Shown here in pieces: positions 50,732-58,471 of a DNA stretch of 64,000 nucleotides. The DNA comes from Sulfitobacter sp. DFL-14 (lineage in GTDB: Bacteria; Pseudomonadota; Alphaproteobacteria; Rhodobacterales; Rhodobacteraceae), in the NCBI RefSeq assembly GCF_003335585.1, contig NZ_QBFD01000046.1:397345-461344 (forward strand), given 5' to 3'. The notes under the pieces are model-generated. The model was given only the letters and a program-made list of their open reading frames with translations, did no database searches and had not been told where the DNA came from. The stretch's first letter is position 1. Each line of letters begins with the position of its first letter. A program made the translations under genes and the position numbers.

Positions 50732-52218
50732 CCAACCCCGCCGCCCTTGGTGCCACCCAGGCCCGCCAGATGATCGCACGCAAACAGCTGTCGCCGGTCG
50801 AACTGGCCGAGGCCTGCATCGCGCGGGTCGAGACGCTGGACCATGCGGTAAACGCGCTGATCGCGCGCGACTTTGACGGGATGCTGGCGGGGGCGAAAAA
50901 GGCGGAAACCGCCGTAATGTCAGGCGCGCCGCTTGGGGCGCTGCACGGGCTGCCCTTTGCGGTGAAGGACATGATCGACGTGGCGGGCCTGCCCACCACC
51001 TTCGGGTCCGAAGCCTTTGCCAACAACATCGCAACCGGTGACGACGCCATCGTCGCGGCGATGCGCGAGGCAGGTGGCCTGCCGATGGGCAAGACCAACA
51101 CGCCGGAATGGAGTGCCGGCGCCAACACCCGCAACCGCGTCAACGGGGTGACCGCGAACCCTTACGACCTGACCCGCACCTGCGCGGGATCTTCGGGCGG
51201 CTCGGCGGTGGCACTGGCCTGCGAATATGCGCCTCTGGCCACCGGATCGGACACCGGCGGCAGCCTGCGCAATCCGGCGGCCTATTGCGGCATCGTCGGC
51301 TACCGGCCCAGCCCCGGCGTGGTGCCGGGCAACACCCGTGCGGCGGGGCTGATCCCCATGCCCACATCCGGCCCGATGGCGCGCAGCGTGGCCGATGCCG
51401 GGCTGATGCTGTCAGTGCTGGCGCGCCCTGACCGCAACGATCCTTTCACCACCGTGATCGATGGACGCACCCCTTGGGATGCGGCTGGCTTTGCCAACCT
51501 GCCGCGCCGGGATCTGACATCCCTGCGCATCGCGGTCACCGAAGATTATGGTTTTGCCCCCACCGAACGCATGATCCGCGACCACTTCCGTGCGATCCTG
51601 CCCAAACTGGCACCCTTCATGGGAGACATGATCGAAGCCACCCCGGATTGCACCGACGCCGACCGCATCTTCTCGGTGCTGCGTGGCGTGCAGTTCCTTG
51701 GCGTCCATGCGAAGCTTTACGACGAAACCCCCGATCAGGTCGGCCCCAACGTCGCTGACAACGTGCGCGAAGGCCGCAGCTATTCCGCCGAGGACGTGGC
51801 CCAGGCGATCTTTGCCCAAGGGCGCTATCACCGCGATTGGCAGGCCTTTTTCGAGTTGCACGACTTTATCATATCGCCCGCCGTCACCATCAGCCCCCGC
51901 CCCTGGCGCGAGCTCTACCCGACCGAAATCGACGGAACGCCAACCAAAAGCTATTATCACTGGCTGGCGATGGCCTATGCCTCCACCATTCCGGGGCACC
52001 CGTCGATCACCATTCCCTGCGGCATGGACGCAAACGGCATGCCCTTTGGTTTGCAAATCGTCGGGCGTCGTCACGACGATCTGGGTGTGCTGGCCGTCGC
52101 CGCCGAGCTGGAGGCGATCATCGCAGGCACCGATATGGCGGTGCCCGCCCCCGACTTTGCTGCCCTGCGCGCCGCCCCGCCGTTGTCGCAGGCGGCTGAA
52201 TTCCTGACCTTCAACTGA
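50728..52218 (+). CDS. Amidase, amidase-signature family
   Basis: 496 aa. Lys80 (LPFAVKD), Ser155 (CAGSSGG) and Ser179 (GSDTGGS) form the catalytic triad with the standard 75/24 spacing. Sequence differs clearly from the amidase at 1120-2565. Overlaps dsdA by 4 bases and lies 12 bases before ridA. It likely frees ammonia or an amine from an amide of the imported compound, perhaps a D-amino-acid amide. Substrate undetermined. Confidence 0.9.
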   Translation: MTNPAALGATQARQMIARKQLSPVELAEACIARVETLDHAVNALIARDFDGMLAGAKKAETAVMSGAPLGALHGLPFAVKDMIDVAGLPTTFGSEAFANNIATGDDAIVAAMREAGGLPMGKTNTPEWSAGANTRNRVNGVTANPYDLTRTCAGSSGGSAVALACEYAPLATGSDTGGSLRNPAAYCGIVGYRPSPGVVPGNTRAAGLIPMPTSGPMARSVADAGLMLSVLARPDRNDPFTTVIDGRTPWDAAGFANLPRRDLTSLRIAVTEDYGFAPTERMIRDHFRAILPKLAPFMGDMIEATPDCTDADRIFSVLRGVQFLGVHAKLYDETPDQVGPNVADNVREGRSYSAEDVAQAIFAQGRYHRDWQAFFELHDFIISPAVTISPRPWRELYPTEIDGTPTKSYYHWLAMAYASTIPGHPSITIPCGMDANGMPFGLQIVGRRHDDLGVLAVAAELEAIIAGTDMAVPAPDFAALRAAPPLSQAAEFLTFN

Positions 52219-52230
52219 AAGAGACCGCCC

Positions 52231-52563
52231 ATGAATATCCCCCTCTCGAAAACACGCCGCATCGACAACACCCTGTATCTGTCGGGCGAACTGGGCTTTG
52301 ACACCAACGGCAAGATCCCCGAAGGCATCACCGCCCAGACCGAAAACTGCATCGCCAATATCAAGGCGACGCTGGCCACCGAAGGGCTGGACCTGTCGCA
52401 TGTGGTTTCGGCCACCTGCTATCTGACCGATCCGGCGGATTTTGTGGATTTCAACGCGGTTTATGCAGCTGCCTTCCCCCAACCCTATCCGGTGCGCACC
52501 ACCCTTGCCGCCGCGCTGATGATCGACGCCAAGGTCGAAATCACCGTGATCGCGCAGGGCTGA
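52231..52563 (+). CDS. ridA: RidA-family enamine/imine deaminase
   Basis: 110-aa protein with the RidA fold and key residues: Arg in YPVRTTL and Glu in VEITVIAQ, matching Arg105 and Glu120 of the archetype. Hydrolyses reactive 2-aminoacrylate and imines. Placed after a PLP dehydratase that makes 2-aminoacrylate and before an amino-acid dehydrogenase that makes imino acids, a logical guard. 12 bases after the amidase, 5 bases before dadA. Confidence 0.93.
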   Translation: MNIPLSKTRRIDNTLYLSGELGFDTNGKIPEGITAQTENCIANIKATLATEGLDLSHVVSATCYLTDPADFVDFNAVYAAAFPQPYPVRTTLAAALMIDAKVEITVIAQG

Positions 52564-52568
52564 CAAAC

Positions 52569-53789
52569 ATGGGGGATTTCATCGTTCTGGGCGCGGGCAG
52601 CGTCGGCATTGGTGCAGCACTGGCCTTGCAGGCACGCGGCCATGCGGTGCGCGTGGTCGATGCGCGCGGCCCCGGCGAGGAAACCAGTCACGGCAACGCC
52701 GGCGTCATCCAGAACGAGGCCCGCGCCCCCTATGCCATGCCCCGCGATTTCCCGACGCTGATCCGCTACGGGCTCGGGCGCAGCAATGACATGCGCCTTG
52801 ACCCGCTGGCCCTGCCCGGATCGGCGCAGGCGCTGCTGGCCTATTACCATCATTCGGCCCCCGCCCGTCATGCGGCGATCACCCGGCATTATGCCGCGCT
52901 CATGGCCCGCGCGACAGAGGACCACGGCCACCTTATCACAGATGCAGGGGCCAAAGCGTTGATCCGCCACAGCGGGTTGGGCGAAATCCATGACACCGCC
53001 AAAGGCTTCGACACCCGCGCACGCACGGCGGAACTTCAGGCCGCGGCCCACGGTCTGAAACTGCGCACGCTCAGCGGTGCTGACCTGCGCGCCGAAGATC
53101 CCGCCCTGACCCGCGCCCCCATCGGCGCAATCATCTGGGACGAAACCTGGAGCACATCAGACCCCGGCGCACTGATCCGCGCCTATGCAGACCTGTTCAC
53201 GGCGCGCGGCGGCACGATCCTGCAAAGCCGGGCACAGACGATCACCCCAACCGCAACCGGCTGGCGGGTCGAGCGCGACGGCGGCCACCTCAGCGCGGAA
53301 CATCTGGTGGTGGCGCTGGGGCCATGGTCGCCCGCGATGCTGAAACAACTGGGCTATCGCATCCCCATGGTGATGAAGCGCGGCTATCACGGGCATTACG
53401 CAATGCAGGGTCAGCTGACTCGGCCCTATCTGCTGGCAGATCACGGTGTTGTTGTGTCGTCGATGGCGCAGGGTTTGCGCATCACCACCGGCGCGCATCT
53501 GACCCGCTCCGATGGCCCGCGCAATCTGGCACAGCTGACCCACGGTGCAGCAGCAGCGGGTGATCTGCTTGCGCTGGACGGCGCGGTGCCCGACAGCCAG
53601 TGGCAAGGCGTGCGCCCCTGCATGCCGCGCATGTTGCCAATGGTGGGCCGCGCCCCGCGCCATGACAAGCTGTGGTTCAATTTTGGCCACGGCCATCAGG
53701 GGCTCAGCCTTGGGCCGACAAGCGGCGCGCTTCTGGCCGACATTGTCGCGGGCCGCAGCGATGATCTGACACAGGCACTTGCCCCCTAA
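52569..53789 (+). CDS. dadA: D-amino-acid dehydrogenase-like FAD oxidoreductase
   Basis: 406-aa flavoprotein of the DadA/glycine oxidase family: FIVLGAGSVGIGAALALQARGH binds FAD, and ETSHGNAGVIQNEARAPYAMP is the DadA-type signature. The C-terminal GHGHQGLSLGPTSGALLADI motif closes the FAD site. It oxidises D-amino acids to 2-oxo acids, passing electrons to the respiratory chain. Final gene of the operon; the stop overlaps an Lrp remnant on the opposite strand, suggesting the operon once had its own Lrp regulator beside it. Confidence 0.9.
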   Translation: MGDFIVLGAGSVGIGAALALQARGHAVRVVDARGPGEETSHGNAGVIQNEARAPYAMPRDFPTLIRYGLGRSNDMRLDPLALPGSAQALLAYYHHSAPARHAAITRHYAALMARATEDHGHLITDAGAKALIRHSGLGEIHDTAKGFDTRARTAELQAAAHGLKLRTLSGADLRAEDPALTRAPIGAIIWDETWSTSDPGALIRAYADLFTARGGTILQSRAQTITPTATGWRVERDGGHLSAEHLVVALGPWSPAMLKQLGYRIPMVMKRGYHGHYAMQGQLTRPYLLADHGVVVSSMAQGLRITTGAHLTRSDGPRNLAQLTHGAAAAGDLLALDGAVPDSQWQGVRPCMPRMLPMVGRAPRHDKLWFNFGHGHQGLSLGPTSGALLADIVAGRSDDLTQALAP

Positions 53790-53860
53790 AACGGCAGGGC
53801 CGCGTTGTCCTTGACCTCTTTCATCACGAAAAAGCTGCTGATCTGGCGCACGCCGGACAT
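53786..53860 (-). pseudogene. C-terminal remnant of an Lrp/AsnC-family regulator
   Basis: On the minus strand the last 24 codons of an Lrp RAM domain (MSGVRQISSFFVMKEVKDN then AALPF, stop) are intact, and everything before them is missing. The stop overlaps the dadA stop. Lrp-type DadR regulators are often next to dadA, so this is probably the ghost of one. The upstream break joins directly to a CoA-transferase fragment. Confidence 0.7.
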
Positions 53861-54244
53861 CTGGATGTCGCGATCCTTGGTGCCTATGAGGTTGCGCAGA
53901 ACGGCGACCTGGCGAACTGGTCCACCGGCAGGGGCGGCATTCCGGCGGTCGGCGGTGCCATGGATCTGGTACAAAGCGCAAAGCGCGTTGCGGTGCTGAC
54001 CGACCATGTGACCAAGGATGGCATGCCCAAGCTGGTGTCTGAATGCACCCTTCCCCTGACCGGCGTTGCCTGCGTGACGCGGATTTACACCTCTCTTGCG
54101 GTGGTGGATGTGGTTGACGGGCGCTTTGTCCTGCGGGAGAAAGTGCTCGCCGTGACCCTGGAAGAGCTGCAGGCCGTCACCGGCGCGCCGCTGCATATCG
54201 ACGGCGCTGTCGCTGATCTGATCTGCCCTGACGAACCAGCCTAG
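53852..54244 (+). pseudogene. C-terminal fragment of a 3-oxoacid CoA-transferase subunit B
   Basis: Reading frame opening at GHLDVAILGAYEVAQNGDLANW, then GGIPAVGGAMDL, LTGVACVTRIYTSLAVVD and a normal end to the TAG at 54242-54244. That is the last roughly 130 residues of ScoB/PcaJ-type subunit B. The N-terminal part with the catalytic Glu and partner subunit A are missing. Abrupt fusion to the Lrp remnant near 53855 shows a deletion or recombination scar. Confidence 0.75.
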
Positions 54245-54273
54245 CGTCGGGAGGAGGCGCGGCATTCAGCCGG

Positions 54274-54609
54274 TTACGCCCCTGACCCCGGCGCCGCCTC
54301 AAAGGTGATCTGGCCATCGCAGTTGGTCATCACCGGCCCGAGGCCACGTATCTCTTTCGGATCTGTTGCCGAGATAACGCCGCCAAGTATCACCAGATCG
54401 GCCAGCATCCCGGTGCAGATCCGCCCGGTGCGATCATCCATGTGACCTGCAAACGCACTGTGCCAGGTAAAACTTTCGAGCACTTGCATAAGCGGTACGC
54501 GCTGATCCGGCACGCCGGGGTGGAAGGGTTCACGCGTGAGTGCCGCCGAAATCCCGACCAGCGGTTCCACGCGCACCACGGGCCAGTCCGAGGAAAAGGC
54601 ATAATCAGT
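54274..54609 (-). pseudogene. C-terminal fragment of an amidohydrolase (family 3)
   Basis: Frame begins after an in-frame stop and reads YAFSSDWPVVRVEPLVGISA then LTREPFHPGVPDQR, LESFTWHSAFAGHMDDRTGRI and MLADLVILGG, the C-terminal fifth of a YtcJ-like amidohydrolase. All N-terminal metal ligands are missing. It abuts the TetR gene end (stop 54621), so its upstream part was removed. Confidence 0.75.
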
Positions 54610-54620
54610 TCACGCCCGGG

Positions 54621-55313
54621 TCATGCGGGGTCACCGATTGTTGTTTTCAAAGTTGGCTCCGCGAGAAAATCAGGTGCAAATATCATTCTGCACAACGGTT
54701 CCAGCCGCTGTGTCAGCGCGATGCGGTGATCCGCGATTGTCATGTCTTCTGATCTGATCAGGTCGAAGTAGGCCCCGCCCCAGATGTCGTAGAGGATCTG
54801 CACAAGATGATCGACATCCGCCGGATTTCCGTCGTGCAGCGTAAGGTCATAAGAGGAGAGCACCTGCCGCAACACGGACATCAGCTCGGTGTTCACGATC
54901 TGGTAGGATTGCGCCAGCTCTGTTGTCGGATAGCGGATCGTGTCAGCCTCGGCATAGCGCCAGATGCGTTTGCTGGCGATGCGCAATGTGCCCTCTGCGA
55001 ACTCGGAAAAGATGGTGACGAGCAGCGTGGCAAAGTCCAGATCCGTGCGCGGCACCATGATCTTGCTGTGCTGACGTTCGCGGGCGGCGCCCTCGTGGAT
55101 CAAGGCAATCAGGATGCCACCCTTGTTGCCGAAATAGTTGAAGACGGTGGGCTGAGACACACCAACGGCCTCGGCGATGTCGGCCATTGTCGTTGCATCG
55201 ACACCCTGGCTTGCGAACAGCCCTTGTGCCGCCTCGAGAATTTCCTCGCGGCGCCTGGCTTTCTTGCGGTCCCGCAGGCCCGGCGCTGCCTCAATACTTG
55301 TCGTTTGGCCCAT
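54621..55313 (-). CDS. TetR-family transcriptional regulator
   Basis: 230 aa. HTH: RREEILEAAQGLFASQGVDATTMADIAEAVGVSQPTVFNYFGNKGGIL at about residues 22-68, then a helical ligand domain. Divergent from the beta-lactamase-fold hydrolase across 333 bases; a perfect 7-bp inverted repeat in that gap is its likely operator. The gene end runs into the gene-fragment scar but the ORF itself appears whole. Ligand unknown. Confidence 0.88.
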   Translation of the reverse strand: MGQTTSIEAAPGLRDRKKARRREEILEAAQGLFASQGVDATTMADIAEAVGVSQPTVFNYFGNKGGILIALIHEGAARERQHSKIMVPRTDLDFATLLVTIFSEFAEGTLRIASKRIWRYAEADTIRYPTTELAQSYQIVNTELMSVLRQVLSSYDLTLHDGNPADVDHLVQILYDIWGGAYFDLIRSEDMTIADHRIALTQRLEPLCRMIFAPDFLAEPTLKTTIGDPA

Positions 55314-55344
55314 GGCATAAAGTCCTTCATGCTATAAAAAATTT

Positions 55345-55370
55345 TATTGACTATAATATTTTTGTCAATA
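55345..55370. promoter_or_regulatory. Palindrome upstream of the TetR gene, candidate operator
   Basis: TATTGAC (55345-55351) and GTCAATA (55364-55370) with a 12-base AT-rich spacer, 32 bases before the TetR start codon. TetR proteins often bind such sites. Confidence 0.5.
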
Positions 55371-55646
55371 CCAATTGGCCCACCTTAATTTGAACGGACG
55401 GAAACCGCGATGATCGATACGCAGTCCTTTTCAGAAACCTGTGCCGTGACTGTGCTTGCACGCATCGCGCTTAATTCTCTTGTCCCGATGGCATCTTGTC
55501 CTTGCCGGATGCGCAACTGGCAACCGCTGCCGCCATTGCCGAGGCACCCAAACTGAACCTGCCCAAAATGCTTGTGGCGGCCGGGCCATCGTTGGCCCCC
55601 GCCCTCCCGCAAAGAAACGAACACCATGTCAAAAGGAATGAAAACC
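55371..55646. other. Leader region with a possible broken reading frame
   Basis: 276 bases before the hydrolase. A frame from ATG 55411 (MIDTQSFSETCAVTVL...) loses sense after about 27 codons, and the next frame then reads LPDAQLATAAAIAEAPKL... to LAPALPQ, a protein-like stretch. Perhaps a frameshifted gene remnant; no family recognised. With the TetR operator zone it makes up a 333-base gene-free gap. Confidence 0.35.
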
Positions 55647-56882
55647 ATGTCCAAACTTCCCCGCCTGACAGCAAGGCTGTCTGTCACAACGGCCTGTGCC
55701 TGCCTTGGCTTTGCATCCTGGGCCCAGGATGCAGCCGATCCGGCGCGCTGGTTTTCGCCCACGATGATCAATGCCCGCGCCAGCATGTTCACGCCCACCC
55801 TGAACTATCTGACCTTTCAGCACATGGACCAGATGTTCGCGACCCGCACGGTTCCGGCAGGGTCCGAAACCTGGGAGCTATCCGAAAACCCGATCTCGCT
55901 GGAAGGCAGCTACACCATCCTTGGCGAGACCTATGACCTTGAAGGCGCGCTTGAACAGACCCGGACCAATGCTTTGGTCGTGCTGAAGGACGGTGAGCTG
56001 GTCTATGAACGCTATCGCAACGGCAGCGGCCCGACGACGCGCTTCCTGACCTTCTCTGTTGCCAAGTCCTATACGTCGACGCTGATCGGCCTGGCCTTGC
56101 AGGATGGGCTGATCGACAATCTTGACGATCCGGTCACCAAGTATCTGCCGGAAATGGAAGGCACCGGCTATGACGGTCCAAGCGTGCGCGATCTGTTGCG
56201 GATGCGGTCGGGTGTCGACTGGGAAGAGCGTTACGAGTTCGGCAGCGATACCCAGCTGACCAAGGTGCACGACAATGCGCTTGTCGCCTACAACTACCGC
56301 TGGTGTGATTACGCAGCGAATGAATCCGTCAAGGGCGCTACTGCACCCGACGAACGCTTCAACTATGCCACGCTTGATACCAGCGTCCTGGGCTGCATCG
56401 TCGAGCGTGTCACCGGGCGGATCGGTGCCGAATTCATGGCCGAAAAACTCTGGCAGCCGATGGGGGCGGAGTCTGACGCCTATTGGATCATGGATGGCCC
56501 TGATGACATCGGACGTGAATTCTATGGGGCTGGCCTTGCTGTCACGGCAAGGGATCATGCGCGTTTCGGCCAGATGTTCCTGCAGGGTGGCATGGCCAAT
56601 GGCACCCGCGTTCTTCCCGAAGCCTGGGTGACCGAGGCGACCGTGCCTGACGCCGGATATTCGCCAATCGAGGAAGGATCGCCACTTGGCTATCAGTACC
56701 AGTGGTGGACGGAAGCCGACAGCGACGTCTACATGGCGATGGGCCTGTTCCATCAATTCATCCGTGTCGATCCGAGCAATAAGATTGTCATCGTCAAGAC
56801 AAGCTATACCGAAGCGCCGATTGGCAATGATGCGGAAAACGCAGAGCTTTTTGCGCAGATCACTGCGAAACTGACACAATAA
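55647..56882 (+). CDS. Beta-lactamase-fold serine hydrolase (class C/EstB/NylB-like)
   Basis: 411 aa from the ATG at 55647, with AAAAGGA at the right distance; an ATG at 55626 adds 7 codons. Signal peptide SVTTACACLGFASWAQD (possibly cleaved after SWA). Catalytic SxxK is FSVAKSYTS; the Tyr region reads RFNYATLDTSVLG. C-terminal GLFHQFIRVDPSNKIVIVKT replaces a KTG box. This resembles 6-aminohexanoate-dimer hydrolase or esterases rather than a true beta-lactamase. Periplasmic by signal. Under the TetR regulator. Confidence 0.83.
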   Translation: MSKLPRLTARLSVTTACACLGFASWAQDAADPARWFSPTMINARASMFTPTLNYLTFQHMDQMFATRTVPAGSETWELSENPISLEGSYTILGETYDLEGALEQTRTNALVVLKDGELVYERYRNGSGPTTRFLTFSVAKSYTSTLIGLALQDGLIDNLDDPVTKYLPEMEGTGYDGPSVRDLLRMRSGVDWEERYEFGSDTQLTKVHDNALVAYNYRWCDYAANESVKGATAPDERFNYATLDTSVLGCIVERVTGRIGAEFMAEKLWQPMGAESDAYWIMDGPDDIGREFYGAGLAVTARDHARFGQMFLQGGMANGTRVLPEAWVTEATVPDAGYSPIEEGSPLGYQYQWWTEADSDVYMAMGLFHQFIRVDPSNKIVIVKTSYTEAPIGNDAENAELFAQITAKLTQ

Positions 56883-56964
56883 GGGGTTCGGGTCGGCCCC
56901 CCTGCCGGCCCTCCCCTCCGTTAGGTATATACGGCGGCGCGTTTCGCCGGGGCGTTGCGCGCCG

Positions 56965-57927
56965 CTACCCTTCGCTGCCCGCGATCCATGCCTTTGCCGC
57001 ATCCAGCATCGCCTCGCGCAGGTCGGCGACTTCGGGCATTTGCCGCAGTTCCGCCGTGGTCGCAAAGCCGATGTGGATCGATGGCAGCGCGAGGTCTGCC
57101 ACCTCCAGCACCTTGAAATCCCGCGCATTGGCATGTTCGTTCAGCGCCACCCGCGGCACGCAGCTCAACATCCCCAGGGCCAGCGCCAAGTTGATCAACC
57201 CGTTCGGGTCCGCCGACACTTCCACCGCCGCAGTCAGATCCGGGGCACCTGTGCTGCGCATCGCCGATTCCAGCACGATCCGGTTGTTCGACTCTCGCGA
57301 GGGCATGGCCCAAGGCCAGCCGACCAGATCCCGCGCCCTGGGCGTGTCCAGCCGGGCAACGGGATGGCCGGTCGGGCAGATCAGGATCAGGTCCGTTTCC
57401 AGCAAGGGATCATAGGTCAGCAGCCGCGCGATCCGGGTCGGCACCTGATCCCAGTCCAGCCGCCCGACATAGCAATCCAGATTGCCCTCGCTCAGCGCCT
57501 CGACCATATCGCCAACCAAGCCGGTCTTGAGCTGGAACCGCGTTTCGGTCTGGCCCACGTTCAACCGGCGCAGCGCTTCGGGGATGATGTTGTACATCAG
57601 GGCCGAATTCGTGCCGATCCGCAGTGAAAGCGTCTGCCCCGCGTCCAGCTCGCGCACAAGCTGGTCCAGCGTCGCCAGCCCCGACCGTGACCGCCGCAGT
57701 GCCAGCAACCCGGTATCGGTCAGCACCACCCCCCGCACGGAACGTTCGACCAGCGGCACGCCCATGGCGAATTCGAGATCCTTCAACATCTGCGAGACTG
57801 CGGGCTGTGTCAGGTTCAGTTCCGCCGCCGCCGACCGCAGCGAACCGTGTTCATCAATCAGCTGCAACAGCCTCAGATGCCGCAAGCGCAGTCTTTCGTA
57901 ATGCAGGGGTGAATGAGCCATCAGCAA
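56965..57927 (-). CDS. LysR-family regulator of the second TTT system
   Basis: 320 aa with HTH LQLIDEHGSLRSAAAELNLTQPAVSQMLKDLEFAMG and an effector domain. Divergent from tctB across 96 bases. It therefore probably controls tctBAC and the CoA-transferase downstream. Effector likely the imported acid or its CoA ester, which cannot be read. Its stop is 82 bases from the hydrolase stop. Confidence 0.88.
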   Translation of the reverse strand: MLMAHSPLHYERLRLRHLRLLQLIDEHGSLRSAAAELNLTQPAVSQMLKDLEFAMGVPLVERSVRGVVLTDTGLLALRRSRSGLATLDQLVRELDAGQTLSLRIGTNSALMYNIIPEALRRLNVGQTETRFQLKTGLVGDMVEALSEGNLDCYVGRLDWDQVPTRIARLLTYDPLLETDLILICPTGHPVARLDTPRARDLVGWPWAMPSRESNNRIVLESAMRSTGAPDLTAAVEVSADPNGLINLALALGMLSCVPRVALNEHANARDFKVLEVADLALPSIHIGFATTAELRQMPEVADLREAMLDAAKAWIAGSEG

Positions 57928-57991
57928 AAGTTATCATATTCCAAGAAAGTTTAGAGTACTTCTTTCATCGGCAAGTGGATAGCCTTTGCGA

Positions 57992-58006
57992 ACATTCGCG
58001 GAATGT
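57992..58006. promoter_or_regulatory. Short palindrome before tctB
   Basis: ACATTC-GCG-GAATGT, 17 bases before the tctB start and about 65 bases upstream of the LysR start. May be part of the regulator's binding region. Confidence 0.35.
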
Positions 58007-58023
58007 GAACTCTGGGAGGGGCC

Positions 58024-58464
58024 ATGAAACGCGCAAACGCCATATCCGGCATCATTCTGTGCGTGTTCTCGCTTGTCATGCTGGCTTTTGTCATTCCGGG
58101 CCAGATCAGCACCGGGCCATCCGGCATGATGTCACCCCGGCTGGTGCCGCAAATGACGATGATCGGCATATTTGGGCTCTCCCTTCTGTTGGTGCTGGGC
58201 AGCCTGCGCGGGGGAGAGGATGACCATCCGCCGCCGTTCTCGCGCAAGGAGTTGCTGGCGCTTTTGCGGATCTCCGCAGTCTTTGCCGTAGCCATCGCAC
58301 TCTATGAAATTTTCGGCGCGCTGATCGGCGCCTCTTCCCTCGTGATCTTCGGGCTTCTTGCATTGGGCGAACGCCGCCCGCTGGTGATCCTGACGCTGAC
58401 CGTGGTGTTGCTGACCGGACTCTGGGCCTTGTTCTACAAGGTCCTCGGCACGGCGATCCTGTGA
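58024..58464 (+). CDS. tctB: TTT transporter small permease TctB
   Basis: 146 aa, four membrane segments: ISGIILCVFSLVMLAFVIP, then MTMIGIFGLSLLLVLG, ISAVFAVAIALYEIFGALIGASSLVIFGLL and VILTLTVVLLTGLWALF. Assigned by topology and by the immediately following tctA (7-base gap). GGGAGGGG before the ATG is a strong ribosome-binding site. Confidence 0.85.
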   Translation: MKRANAISGIILCVFSLVMLAFVIPGQISTGPSGMMSPRLVPQMTMIGIFGLSLLLVLGSLRGGEDDHPPPFSRKELLALLRISAVFAVAIALYEIFGALIGASSLVIFGLLALGERRPLVILTLTVVLLTGLWALFYKVLGTAIL

Positions 58465-58471
58465 GGGTGCA

